Below are positions 38,497-51,700 of a stretch of 64,000 nucleotides of DNA, one piece after another. Source of the stretch: Mugil cephalus (Eukaryota; Chordata; Actinopteri; Mugiliformes; Mugilidae); the NCBI RefSeq assembly GCF_022458985.1, contig NC_061773.1:4532001-4596000 (forward strand), given 5' to 3'. The translations under genes and the position numbers were made by a program. Below the pieces are notes generated by a model. It had not been told where the DNA came from. It made no database searches and saw only the letters and a program-made list of their open reading frames with translations. Numbering within the stretch: position 1 is the stretch's first letter; the number at the start of each line of letters is the position of its first letter.

Positions 38497-41400
38497 ATGC
38501 CGAGCCACCCGCTGCGTGTAGCGGTTGTGTGCTCGAGCAACCAGAATCGCAGTATGGAAGCGCACAATATCCTCAGGTAAAGATGAGCCGCCGGCAGGAG
38601 AAGAAAACTAAAGCGACCGCGGAGTGAACGAAATCTGTGCGGTATCGAGCGGTTTTCTGGGCCGGTCACGGGCCGTGCCACGGTGACTTGCAGCCTGTCG
38701 GGCCTCGGGGGCACTTTAACAATGGACTCACACTTCTGGGTGTCTCAAAGGGGCGGCAGCGCATTTTAAACCCAGCTTTCCTACCAGGGTCCAGGTTTAC
38801 GGTTACTTCAACTCCTCGTCCACATAGATTTTTTTAATTTATTTTTTAATTTAATTTTATTTTTTTACTTTCAACCTGATTCAGGGATTTAAAGATGAGG
38901 CCTGAGTTGTTGTGTAGTTTTTTTTCACCCTACACATGTGGATAAGAGCGCCCTCTAGTAGGAATTAATCCGGAAGTGACAAACTGCATCTGTAGCTAAT
39001 CAAGTCCGACCAGTCCCTCACTTCAATACAGCATTCAGGAGTTACGTGTCTAGATTAGTTGGTTGTTACATAAAGGAGACGAGCTGTTTGTACATTTCCC
39101 AAAGGAAACGACACTGGATTTGGAGAAAAACGAGTCTCATTTACCACCTGTGGTCTCTTTTATTCGAGCAAAGTCATCATTTGGATCTGTGATGTGGTCA
39201 GCTGAAATAAAAGTTTGGTTTTATGGCAGGCATGACCACTGGCAAGTTTAGACCCTTTAATTTCACCTTGGCACTCATACAACAGTAATAATAGTGTAAT
39301 GATAAGAATGCATTTTATTTTTATGATGTCTTCTAATGGATTTCGCTGACTTTATGAGATATACTAGTACTGGTTCAAATGGAGGCAGGTATACTGTGTT
39401 CTTGTCATCATGACGTGCAGACACGTCACACCGTGGACAGGAGAGACGATCTGCAACTGATCCTTTACTCTGAAGGGAACAAAGTTTCTGCTAGGACAAT
39501 TGTTTTTCTGAAATGTAGTTTAGATCTTATTTGTGAGGTGGTTGAGTGTAATGGGTACCCCACAGACCTGGAGACACAGATTATTGCTTTTTTCTTTTAT
39601 GTATTTTTGGGGGGGAGGGGGGCGAGGTAAAGTTGATCGTTAATTACTCTCTTGTTTCTCCTCTTTTGCAGCAAACGTGGATTTGATGTGCGTTCATTCG
39701 GGACAGGCTCTCATGTGAAGCTTCCCGGCCCTGCCCCGGATAAGCCAAATGTCTATGACTTCAAAACGACATATGAACAGATGTACAACGACTTGGTCCG
39801 CAAGGACAAGGAACTGTATCCCCATCTCACTCACTTATTCCACACACACTTAACATGCACAAGACGCCAGAACTGTAAACATGACCCACGCAGGTGTAAA
39901 TTGATTAGCTGTCAATCGTTGGAGCACCACAGCAGATGAGTGTGCCAATCACGTGCAGGGTAAAAAAAAAAAAAAAAAAAAAAAGATCTGTGACTTTATC
40001 ATTAAACCTCTATAACACAGGTGGAGAGTCACCTTGCAGTACAACAGCTGAACAGTAAGTGCAGTTTGGTGAAGGTCATAAAGCTTTTTCTGAGACTGGA
40101 TTGAAATCTACAGTTGCCTTTTAAACACAGTTTATAGATTTATATTTTATCATTGTCTTTTTGCCTCTGTTCTTTGCTAATGAGGTTTTCTCTTTGTCTA
40201 AACAGGTGCTTTTGCAGTTACACACCAGTAATTAGTATTTTTGTTCTGGTGTTCAACTTAATGTGGCTCGTGTTTCTTCTAGTTAATTGCAGTAATTAGC
40301 TGAGTCGCTTGTGCCTCAATTATAAATATTCTAAGACATAGTATGGGGGAAATTATGGAACAATCACAGGAGATCCCACTGAACAAAGATGCACGGTTCT
40401 CCCAAATAGGCGGGGGAATAAGTAAATAAATACAGATGTTAATGAAGTCATTGGAGAAATGGAGTTTTCATCAAACCATTGACCTTGGTAAGATTTTTAA
40501 TTACTGAGACATCTTTTTGAGTCTAGTGCCCCAAGGTAAGTTAAAGATGTTTACAACCGATTCCGGTTACTGTGCGTAATGCGTATGCACGTAGCTGTAA
40601 ATGGGCACTATACAAACTTTATTATAAGAAGAGTGGGAGGAAAAATGCAGAATTTTTTTCATTGTAAATGCAGCAACTACATCAAAAAAATAGACAATGA
40701 CAAAGACTTTCATTATTGGTCCTGTCAAGACGAAGCAGGCGGGCGTTTATTATCTCCAGCAATTGTTGCTTCTAAATCTGGTGAATATAGCCCTTTAGCA
40801 TATCGTTAGCCTAATACCATCATTGGCTAAGTCATTTTTTGACTTACTGTTAAAATAAAAATAAAAATACCAACGTGCTTGCTAAAAAAAAAAAAAAAAT
40901 AATGTTTTCCAAATTTATTTAAATGTGTCTGAGGCAATTATGCTATTAGGCTAATGCTATCTGAGAAGGCTTTAGTGGATTACTGTGCTTAAAGACTTAT
41001 AGGGCACAACAAGGTTTAAAAGTAGATCAAAAGTTTTTCACAAGGTATTTACTTGTTCTTGCTGCTGTACTGCAAGTGTTTTTTCTCATGGTAAGTTGAA
41101 GTCAGCTGTGATTCCCCATATGTCTAAAGTTCACTGATGCAGAGCCTCTGTAAGTCTCAATGTATAATCAATGGATGCTGTATAAGCTGTCCGATGTCTT
41201 ACTAGTGCTTCTAGTAGTTTTTGGTTTAGTCTGCATATAGTGCTTTATTAGAAATTATGCGAAAGGTAAATTCTTTCACTCTATGGAAATGCCTCTTAAG
41301 ATGGCTGATGCCCTGAGTTCTGGCAGTTTTAGAGACATAAACAAACTATACTCTGTTTTTACGATAACTGTTTTAGCCTGACCTTATCAAGAGTGGTTTG

Positions 41401-42556
41401 TTGATGACAATGATATTAAAACTACGTTGAATGGATAAATTGCTGTCTAAAGATACTGTTATTGTCCTGAGAATCCATTCTCCCATCCACCTCGTTTCTC
41501 TAACGGAGCACTCGCTGATGAACTGTTGTCACCACCAGAGGGTGCTGTAGTTCTCCTTTGACATTGATACGCTGACGCCTCTCAAGTGTAGATTTGCTTA
41601 CTCCTGTGCTTTCACTGAGGTGTAATTGAACTAATGGGAATGAAACATACAGTCTTGTTCTGACAAACTCGGGTCTTTTTTTTTTTTTTCATTTCTTGTT
41701 TTTTCTGTTTGGTAAGTTGTTGTGTTACCTTGGATTCTGCTGTATTCCTTGACCTCCCCACTCTTCAGATATACACAGAACGGCATCTTGCACATGCTGG
41801 ACCGCAACAAACGCATCAAATCAAAGCCAGAGCGCTTTCAAAACTGCAAGGACAAGTTTGACCTGGTCATCACCTGTGAAGAGAGAGTCTATGACCAAGT
41901 GCTGGAGGGTGAGGATTCTTATAAAAATGTTTACCACTGAAGTAACTAAAGTTTTAAAAGTATATTGTTGTGGGCCCACAAATCATATTTTCAGACTGTA
42001 TGCAGTCCCTGTATTACCCTAACCTGACTAAATTTGACACATCGTTTCTCTTGATGTTGTTTCTTTCCCAGATCTAAATTCAAGAGAGCAGGAGACTCTG
42101 CAGCCTGTACATGTAATCAATGTAGACATTCAGGATAACCACGAGGAAGCCACGCTGGGCGCCTTCCTCATCTGTGAGCTGTGTCAATGTGTGAGTGTTC
42201 CCAGATACCACTATATGAGCACAGTTGGAGCAGATGTTACAACATGGAGTTTTTTTTTTTTTTTTTTGCAGTGTATTTATGCAGTTGATTGTTGTCTAAA
42301 ATAATTAAATATTCTTAAAGTGCTGTCAAACAATATATATTTAAAATGACATTTAGTAGGTACCTAATGAAAATGATGCTGAGGGTAAAACATTGATTTT
42401 CTATTACTGGTGGAAATGGGCTGTGTTAATGTGCTTCACTCTCCATCCATGCAGATCCAGCACACTGACGACATGGAGAATGAAATCGATGAGCTCCTAC
42501 AAGAGTTTGAGGATAAGAGCAACCGGCCTTTTCTTCACACTGTCTGCTTCTACTGA
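38497..42556 (+). CDS. ssu72: RNA polymerase II CTD phosphatase SSU72
   Basis: Removes phosphate from Ser5 (and Ser7) of the RNA polymerase II C-terminal domain and works with the 3'-end processing machinery through symplekin. Five coding exons: 38497-38576, 39672-39815, 41769-41908, 42072-42190, 42455-42556, with phases 2, 2, 1, 0. The protein is 194 residues, exactly the vertebrate length. The catalytic CX5R loop is VCSSNQNRS near the N terminus. The downstream blocks ICELCQCIQHTDDMENEIDE and FLHTVCFY at the C terminus match the family. Exon 3 begins at an ATATACACAG site after a CTATAT-spanning junction (donor GTATCC, non-consensus at positions 4-6). AATAAA is at 42574-42579. No broken residues seen. 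Confidence 0.96.
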
Positions 42557-43740
42557 CACACAACACAGTTTGCAATAAACACAGACCGAGATGACAAGCA
42601 ATCAGAAAATAGAGAAATGGACATGCACGCTTCATACTCCTCAGTTATCCAAAACACAGTGCATACATATTGTGGGCCTACGGCTACACACACAGCTTAG
42701 GGTCAGGACCTAACAAATGGCTGCTGTTGGACATATTGGTCATAATGAGTTTTTCCTCCATGCAGAGGATGGACTCGCTGCTCTCAGTCTGCCTTTATTC
42801 CTCCAGTTCAAGGTCAGGCCAAGGTCCTCCCCTATCCCAGTCCAGATAAATCACTCGACCATGTCTCCTCAGGGAGAGCCATAAGACCTACACCTCAAAT
42901 TCATCAACTCTTTGACAAGTCCTTCACACTTTTTGTTCAACACAGCTTATTTATGCTGTTTATTTTCTCTTCAGATGATGATATACAAATGTATTTGATT
43001 GAAGCATATATGTCAGATTTAAATTCCCGACCTGGGACAGCGTGAAAGTGTTTACACATGGGAGGATAATTATTTGAACTGTATGCGTGTTTTTGTGCGA
43101 CTTTGTGTTGTAGATTAGTTAGGATTAAGTTAAAGTGGATGGGCAATTAATGAATAACCAAACACAGACCCCTCATAGGGTGCTCCTCCAGTTTGTTTCC
43201 AATATAATGTGTTGATTCATATTTAAACTCTGATATGCTGTCTTTCAGGGCTTAGTATTTTTTTTTCTTTTGTAAATGTTAAGAGAATTGAAGCAATGTA
43301 ATTATTTTCTGATGCGAGCTCAGCTCAGAGTGCCTGATTTTTCTGTATGTACATATGAATCTACTAAAGAAAGAAACATCTCTAAGAAAAGATGTCATGA
43401 CTCTTTATTGGCTTTGTGACTTTTTTTTATTTATTTATTTTTTTTGCCACAGTCGTTTGATTAGGGGGCATTAATATTAAGCATTACTAGGTATTGTTTG
43501 ACTAAATATTAGCAATTACTGCATCAGTTAAGGTACTGACAGAGATTTCCCCATATTTGCACCTTAGAATATCACTGCAGAAGATTAATTTAATTTAGGC
43601 ATTAGGCATTTAGGGTTGAGCTAAATGCAAAGTTTAGCTCCTGTGCATATAGATATTTATATCGTTTATCTTTGTTTTCATAATGTGGTCGGCTGCAGAC
43701 ACCTAAGGTGTGTTCAGTGAACCTTTTACAAAGCAAGGAC

Positions 43741-43765
43741 ATTTTTTTTTTTTTTTTTTTTTTTT
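43741..43765. repeat. Poly(T) tract
   Basis: About 25 consecutive T residues. Confidence 0.85.
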
Positions 43766-44018
43766 AACCAGGCGTATTTCGTCTAATAACCCAATAAATT
43801 AAATTAGCATTAAATATCAACAACTTACCTAGCGACCGTAAGGCGCGTTTTGAAGTGACCTTCAGCTAACGTAACCATGACAACCCGCTTCATTAGCCTG
43901 AAGTCCTGACCGCTGATAGAGAAGTGACCTGTCTCTGTCCGTGTGGTGCCACTCGTCTTCTCTCGGTGCGCACTAATGTCAGATAACAACAGGTAAGACG
44001 GCATAAAGAAGACGAGAC

Positions 44019-44041
44019 GTTTTTTTTTTTTTTCTCGTTTG

Positions 44042-44071
<30 letters not shown>
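44019..44071. repeat. Long poly(T) tracts upstream of tmem240
   Basis: Two T-runs, the second about 29 T, separated by CTCGTTTG. Such runs are prone to length errors in sequencing. Confidence 0.85.
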
Positions 44072-44073
<2 letters not shown>

Positions 44074-44163
44074 GTACTATGTAATGGTCACAACAAGCGC
44101 CATCAGTATTGTGTTCGGAAAATTTCTGCGTCTTTTTTTCCTTCAACTTTAGTTTTGTTTCAG

Positions 44164-46430
44164 ATTGTGATTTTTTTGCCGGACATGGAAGCGCTTTTTC
44201 AACGCCTTCAAAACTTCATGTTACCTTTTATACGAGGGAAGGACCACGTCTGCCAGTGCACCTGTGGGAGGTAAAAAATGCTCCAACATCCTCATACTAT
44301 CTGTGAGATTATACTGTTAAACTGCAGGTGACAGTCCTGCGTTAAATCATATCTTTATGAGCCTGATGGTATTCAGCATTTGTTTAAAACAACCCAGAGA
44401 GCTGTTTTCATTTTGGAGGCTGTGGTTTCTAGGTTTGGATTGTGTAGAACAACACGTTTCTGTTATCTTGACAACCACATGTGGGCTAAATTAAATAACA
44501 GAAACACTTCAGTGTTTAATTCAATCTGGGTTTTACTGCTTAACAAACTACACCCTGTAAAATCGTCATGTAGATCAAAGGTGCTGTTTCAACATGAGCT
44601 GAAAATTATGGGTTAGGGCTGAAATGTTTTAAATCAAAGTAGGGCTGTTTTTATCATGTGTTATAGTCAAAGTATGTTATTAATGAGCTTTGGAAAGGAG
44701 AGATTCTTCATCTGAAGATGTTAGACCCTTGAACTATATATGCATTGTTCATTGTTAAAAGTGTTACTTGCAGCCTTAAAACTGCCAGACTCACTTTACA
44801 CCATTGTACAATGCAAGAACCTGTATATCCTCCCATTCACAGACATGTTGCACTAAGTGTTCTGCATTTTGCTGAGCTCACTCCTTTATTAAAGTTTTAT
44901 TTTATACTGACTGATCAAATCAACTACATGCCCTCTGATGCAGTGTCTGTCATGAGGTGTTGTGGTCAGAGCTGTGGGCCATCATAAACCAAAACAGGTT
45001 TGCTTAACATTTCAATGAATGACTGAATTAATTAATTCCTAATAGTATCCGCTAATGACATCTTTAAACATAATATTAACCCTGTTTAATGTTTTATGGA
45101 GAGTGATGATACAAATATTAAATTATTCACAGTTGTTTCCAGGTTAATTTATCCTTTTGATTTACGGATTTTATTCCTAAACCTAAAAAATAAATTTATA
45201 AATAGCTTCTCTTTGTTCATGAACAAATTAAAAATATGTCAACTAGAAATTTAAAATGTCAAACATTCACGTTCAACTTCATGAAAAAAATTTTATTCAT
45301 CATCATGTGCACACATTAATATACAGTACATCTAAGTTTATATGCATGTGAAGATTCTTAGTTATGCAGGTCATAGTGTGGATAAAGACCTGCAAGTTCA
45401 TAGTGCCTGCAAGTTAAGTTGTTGTGTGGAGAAAAAACAGAACACAACTGGTGTTCATCTGAACAAACGCCTCTTAATTGCAGGTGAGCATTTGTTCATG
45501 AACAGACCCTAATCATACGAGTTGTAGATGGGCACCACCCACGGATGATCCTAATAAAAACTCCTCAGGGCTGAAGAAGCTGATTGGTTGAAACATGAAC
45601 ATGAATGAAACATGAAAAACAAACAATGATGAAACACAACAGCTCAACATGTCCAGAAGCCTTTGTTTTAGCTGTCTGTTTTTTTTTTTTTTTTTTTTAG
45701 AGATGCACTTTGTAGTACAATCTGTTATTCCTGTCACTGGTGTCTCTTCACATTCGTGCCCCATCCTCCTACTTGTCACTGCAGCCATGAAGCCTATCAC
45801 GTCGTTCCATTCGATGGAGGCCAGTCTCTGGTGGATACCACAAAAACTTACTTGGGAAGTGACATCATGACCCGTCAGCAGAGGGACGTGATGGCTGGAC
45901 TACTCTTGGGTCTCTGCGTCGGTTGGTTCTTGCTGTGGCTAAATGAGATCTGGTGTTTGTTGCTCAAGGTCTGGAGAGTAAACCAACATGACAGTGAGTA
46001 AGGAGCCAACTGAAGCTTAGCTTTTACGTAGTTATGATCAAGTATCGTAGTAAGTGAAAGTTTCCCGCCACATGTCACCTTTTCTGCAAAAAGACTGTGA
46101 TTGTACCTGAACTTTAACATAATAATTGTATAATGATTAACCATCATGGATGTAAACCAGTGAAGAAAAATTTACAATAAATTTACCAAAATTGTGGCCT
46201 GTGCCTGTTAAGTTTCAGGTAATGTACCTATATAGATAGATAACACACCGTTTTCAAAATGAAATCCCTCTGCACACACTCACACACACATTTATTTATT
46301 TAATTTCCTCCCCCTCCTAGATTTTCACTTGTGGTCATGGATGCCCAGATTTCCTACCTCAGCGGACTCCAGGCAACAACATCCGAAACACTCCGACGTC
46401 TTCACTGAGTGCTCACCAAAAAGACGTTAA
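44164..46430 (+). CDS. tmem240: Transmembrane protein 240 (5' end not resolved)
   Basis: Small neuronal membrane protein; mutations in human TMEM240 cause spinocerebellar ataxia 21. Three coding exons are clear: 44164-44270, 45785-45993, 46321-46430 (phases 2 and 1, 141 residues). The first carries DMEALFQRLQNFMLPFIRGK then HVCQCTCG, which aligns with human [20 protein letters not shown] then RVCHCNCG. The second continues HEAYHVVPFDGGQSLVD and the TM helix VMAGLLLGLCVGWFLLWLNE. The last carries LWSWMPRFPTS and a shorter tail than human. The N-terminal exon with the first TM helix is missing from this call: the only nearby short start (ATGTCAGATAACAACAG before GTAAGA at 43,977) does not keep frame. 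ATTAAA at 46467-46472 may end the transcript. Confidence 0.85.
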
Positions 46431-47105
46431 AGGAGATGTTGGACGTTGAACAAGACAAAAATGGGGATTAAATACAACAGTGACTTTGTGTGAGGTTTTC
46501 TGTCTTCATAAGTTTTCCCGTGGACACAAGTCTAAGGCTGCACACCAAGAAACAAGGAATATGGAGATCAGAAAGATGTGGCCAGGCCACGTAGAAATTA
46601 AGAGAATGCTCCGAGTAATGCATTTAGTCTTCGAGTGATTCCAGGTGTGTTATCTTACAGGAGGAGGGATAGATGAAGAGTGAGACAAGCATATTTCTTA
46701 CTAACGCCACATAAATGTTTATTATCAAACCTGTAGTTTTCAGATTTATGCTTAATACTTAAACCCATGAGCAGACTTTAAGAAGTCAGTGCTAAAGACC
46801 TACAGAGTTTTCACCAAATGAGCATGATGTCTTATAATTTACCGCCTTTGGTTGTGTTTCTAAATCAAGTCAACTTGAATAGATCCTCATAATCAATACT
46901 AAAACATTTATGTAATATTCTATTATGTGACACTGTACATCATGTTAGGTAAACACAGCCCATAGCCTGTGACAGGTTCTGTTCTAAACCATTGTGTTGG
47001 AGAAGCGGGTTCCTCCAGAACTCGATTACAGTGAGATATTAAAATCCCAGCTTGATGTTTTTTTTTACAGGACAGAATGGTCTCTCCACTCTTCACCTTT
47101 CACAT
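46431..47105. other. tmem240 3' region
   Basis: Non-coding, AT-rich, with ATTAAA at 46467-46472. Nothing else recognised up to the Tc1-like element. Confidence 0.45.
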
Positions 47106-48262
47106 TTCATTGGACCACCTTTAGCTTTGATTACAGCACCCATCCATCCAGTGCTGCGTTCATATTTTGCCAAGATCTTGTATTGATGATGAGAGAATCT
47201 GACCACTGATCAAAGCCTTCCCAAAGATTTTCAATGGGGTTACGGGCCTGGACCCTGTGGTGGCAAATCCATGAGTGAAAATATCATCTCATGCTCCCTG
47301 AACCATTCTTTCACAATTTGAGTCCAGTCAATCCTGGCTTTGTAATCTTGGAATATGCCTGTGCCATAAGGGAAGAAAAACTCCACTGATGGAATAACCT
47401 GGTCATTGAGTATGTTCAGTAGTCAGCTGACCTCATTCTTTGGGCATAATGTTGCTGAACCTAGATCTGAGAAACTGCAGTGATCCCGGATCATAGCACA
47501 ACACACACAGACTGGTACTGTAGACACTAGACATGATGGGAGCATCACTTCATCTGTCTCTTCTTACCCTGATGCCCCATCACTCTGGAACAGGGTAAAT
47601 CTGGACTCATCAGACCACATGACCTTCTTCCATTCCTCCAGAGTCCAGTGTTTATGCTCCCCAGCAAACTGAAGCCCTTTTCCCAGTTAGCCTCACTGAT
47701 TAGTGGTTTTCTTAAGGCTACTCAGCTGTTTAGTCCCAGTCCCTTCAGTTCCCTTCACACTGTGTGTGAACAAATGCTCTTACTTTCACTATTAAACATG
47801 GCCCTGCGTTCTACTGTTGTTTTTATTGATTTGATTTCACCAAAAGTTCAAGGGATCGCCGATCACTATCAATAAGGACTTTTTTCCCCAACCACATTTC
47901 TACCTCAAAGACGATAGTTCTCCACTATCCTTACAGTTTTTAATAAGACATTGGAAAGTTTTTAACCCGGTTTTAGTAGTTTCTGCTTCAGTCTCCTTAG
48001 ATGTTTTCTCTGCATAATGTATGCCAGTGATTTGACCCTTCTCAAACAGACTAACATCATTTCCACAACCACAGAATGTCTTTCAACATGGTTGTTTAAG
48101 AAATCAGAAGCTACTCATTGCATCAGTTGGGGTTAAATAACTTGTTATCAGCAGAAAGATAATCACCCATACATTAATTATCCAATAGGAGGCTCATACC
48201 TATTTGCTTCATTAAATCCAGGTGTTGACTTTTTTTTTTTTTTTTGGCCAAGTTGTATAAGT
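47106..48262 (-). mobile_element. Decayed Tc1/mariner-type transposon
   Basis: The sequence from CATTGGACCACCTTTAGCTT to TTTTTTTGGCCAAGTTGTAT matches, in order, a well-known zebrafish-type Tc1-like element read on the minus strand. Recognisable transposase blocks are KDSGELSSL (helix-turn-helix side, around 47,900), KKVMWSDESRFTLFQSDG with the first catalytic aspartate (around 47,560-47,620) and an NPIENLW-like remnant near 47,230. Numerous stops and frameshifts break the reading frame. The right inverted terminus (GGCCAA...) is visible near 48,240-48,262. I could not find the matching left terminus, so that end is truncated or eroded. Confidence 0.8.
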
Positions 48263-48799
48263 TACTCCTCTAATGTTTGCATCTTCAAAACCATACAGAA
48301 TGTCTGATAATACCATGGCAAAGCCACATCTCTTTAAATACATTACAATAGAATAGTGTTTTATTAAGATGTTCTGGTCTCGGGCTGATAACTCGTTTCA
48401 ATAGTATCGTCGTATAAATATGCCACAAAAGTAAAAAAAAAAAGAAAAAAAAAGTGTTTTAATTGTGATTTTAAGTAAAATCTGAATCATTTTATATGAA
48501 AACACAGATCCATTTAATCATTTCAGACATATTCCACTTTGCACAACATTTATATAGTGTAATTACAGACACAGCGTCTGGTTTCCATGTGAAGTTCACC
48601 TTTAGACTGTATACATTATATATTAAAATGAAAGAGTCTCAGGCTTCACTTGTGTTAATTGGTTATCTCCCCCCATGCTCCTCCACCTGTCATGAAGACA
48701 GTCCAACAGGCTTTTAGACATAAACTGAGACTAGTTAAGGGGAAAGGACACTAAACTTTTTTTTTTTACTGCGATAGTCCCAAGGGACAAATCTACAAC
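48263..48799. other. atad3 3' flank / possible 3' UTR
   Basis: AT-rich non-coding DNA. On the minus strand an AATAAA (plus 48359-48364) lies 440 bp past the atad3 stop and could be its polyadenylation signal. Confidence 0.4.
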
Positions 48800-51700
48800 T
48801 CAGACTGGAGTTCCATCCTTTGAAGGAGAGGACCCAGTCTTGTCTTCTTTTCCTTTCTTGACCTCACTGTCAGGAGAGGCAGCAGGTTGGTCTAAACTCT
48901 CTTCTGCTGTCGTAGCTTCTGCTTGGGCAGCATCTTTACAGTCCTCTTCAGCTGGGACAGCACTTTCACCCTGTGCCAATTGGTTGATGTCTGAAGGTAT
49001 AACTTCACCTTCTTGCTTCATCTCAAGGGCTGGAGCAATCACCTCCTGAGCCTGAGGTGCCTCACTGAGGGGGAGATTAAAACCCATTTTTCCTCCGCTG
49101 CTTGCCCCTCCAGCTGGTGGAGGTGTGAGGCTCAGAGTCTCCCCCTCTCCACGCAGCCAGTCCATCTTCTGATTGTGCTGTTTGACAGCATCGTCAACTC
49201 TAGCATCAATCATAGCCTCTGTCAGGACTCCATCCTCAGAGGAATATGCTGCCGCCTAGCAAAAAAACACGAGACAGCTCATTTTCACATATGCTGACCT
49301 CACACCAATAAACATTGTGTAACATATTGAAGAAGGAATTGACAATCATTCTGCAGATATGTAAAAAGATTCCAGGAAACATACCTGCCAGGCCACACCC
49401 AGCTTGGAGATCTCTCTTCCTGACATGCCGTCTGTACGCTTTGCTATCTCAGAGCACTTTTTACCGTAGTCAAACTGTGCCAGCTTCATCCTCCTTCAAG
49501 CAAAAACACACACACCAAATACATGAGAGAGACACAGCACCTGGTCTTACTTTACTTTTAAGGTTAGATTTAAGACTTTCGTCCCTTCCAAAAATCATCT
49601 GTATCTCATTATATCATTGGGACAATACTCACTGCCTCCCTCCGGTGGCTGGCTCCAGCACATATCGGTCGAAGTACAGTCGCACCAGCCTCTCCCTCTC
49701 CTCAGGACCTGGCAGGGCAAAATTCACTATTTCATCTATACGGTCGTTGATGGCCCAGTCAAACTGCTCTGGCTGGTTACTGGCCAACACCAACATAAAC
49801 CTGCAGGGGAAAAAACAGAAATTAAGAAATGAAGCAGCTCGAGAGTAGATAAATTGAATTGATGTGCGAGAGTAAGACAGTTTTCCATTGGTGAATGTGG
49901 TATAGAAGTTTTTACTTGTTGCTTTGTTCCCCGGTGCGATACAAGAAGGCATTCAGAGTGGCTCTGAGGTCTTCACTGATCTTTTCCTACAAAGAACAAG
50001 AGTAAAGTAATGAATGGTCACTTCGTTGACGTTTGGGTCCCTGACGGATTAATGAAATACTGGCAGACTTACAGTGGATCTCTTGCGGAGGAATGCATCA
50101 GCCTCATCAACGAAAAGGAGAAGTCTGTAAAAGGACAAGTGATAGATATCTGTTCATGATATACATCTGGAGTGGACAACACTGCTGTGCACTGTGTATT
50201 CAGTGTGAACTACCCAAGATCCCACTATATCCCACCCAAGATATTATCTGTAGCATACCCGCGTCGACTTGTTCCGGCCCAGTCAAAGACTTTGTGCATG
50301 GCAGTCACACCATCACGGCCCATTGGTGCTACATCACCACCTGTCATTATGGCATAGTCCATCCCAGAATGCATTGCCAGCTTCTGCTCAACCCAGAATC
50401 AGAAATCTTAGAGTTAGACACATGAATGGTTTCTCTTGTCCTAAAAAAAATGACACTGTTCACCTCTCACATGTACCTTAGCAAACAGTGTTTTTCCTGT
50501 CCCTGGAGGACCGTACATGAGGATGTTCCTGTAGAGGCCATGGTTCTGCCTTGTGTTTCTTGTTGCTATGGCAATGTCACGCACACGCTCTTCCAAGGAA
50601 GGCTGAGGAACAGTAAAATGTATTTTAATTAGAGTGATTACAAAAAAGTACATATTTGTTACTATATCTGAATACACTTGATGTCTACTTACACTGAGCA
50701 CGACTCCCTCAAGGGCATCCTGAGGTTTACTCTTCAGTCGTTTGACCGTCTAAATAGTTTAAGACGGGTGAAGAATTGTAATTAGCACGTTGTAATCTGC
50801 AACTTAGGTGATGTGAAAAATATCAAGTCATTATTAGGTACCTTGACTGGATGTTTAATTGCCTCTGCCACTGTGAATCGGGACGTCTCCCGCACTAGCG
50901 ATGGCTTCCCAAGTCTGGCCTCGATGTAACGCCCTGCCACGGCTGTAGCGTTACGGGCTGAATAGACTCCCACAGCTAGAAGGGTCAGTCCTGCCACCTG
51001 GTGATGGGAGGGATGAAGTTACAAAATTATGAAATAGAGTTCACTACAATTACATTAAACACGTGTGAATTTAGCCACATTGACAGCCTGCGCCTTTAAA
51101 TCCCAGTGTGTGTGAATGAGAGTAACTTAGACTTAGATAAGTTTTAATCATCTACAAGGGGAATTACTTGTTCAGACTAGCTTGTTGCACAAGCAAGCTA
51201 GCTGGTTCTTCTTAAAACCTTCGTAAATACAGAGGCTTCAGTCAGTGGGCAGCAGATGAATTTGTAAATCCCAACTGTATTTCAGATAAACCATTGTGTT
51301 GCCCCTGTTTGTCTTCACTCATTCTGTGACAAATTCAACTCTTTATGTACCTCCCGTATAATAATTCACTAAACCGACTGTGAATGGAAACAAAAGTCTC
51401 ACCGTGGCTGTGACTTTGTCCCAGTCTGACACAAAGGCTCTAAATCCTTCTCCAAACACAGCACCTGCAGTCCTGAAAGAAAATACATCTTCACTGTTAA
51501 CAGGACAGACTCTCACTGTGGATTAACCAGTTAACATGAGTGATGGTGACTAAATTTAAAACATCAGCATCCCTCAGGACCACCATCCTGAACACAAGAG
51601 AGTGAAAGCGTGGAACCATGTCACACTGGCGTTTCTTACTTTATGGACTCCAGGACAGTCTGTCTGTGCTCTGCAGCCTTCAGACGGATCTGCTCTCGGA

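Larger units (their letters stand above)
42557..44163. other. ssu72 3' region and tmem240 upstream region
   Basis: After the ssu72 polyadenylation signal (42574-42579) the DNA is AT-rich with T-tracts at 43741-43765 and 44019-44071. CpG density rises at 43,830-44,000, the probable tmem240 promoter and first exon. No other gene seen. Confidence 0.45.

Noticed and set aside
40579-40809. 76-codon frame in ssu72 intron 2
   Set aside because: No similarity recognised, no splice partners, AT-rich intron.
44109-44306. 65-codon frame overlapping tmem240 first called exon
   Set aside because: The frame is wrong: the tmem240 homology lies in the next frame of the same DNA.
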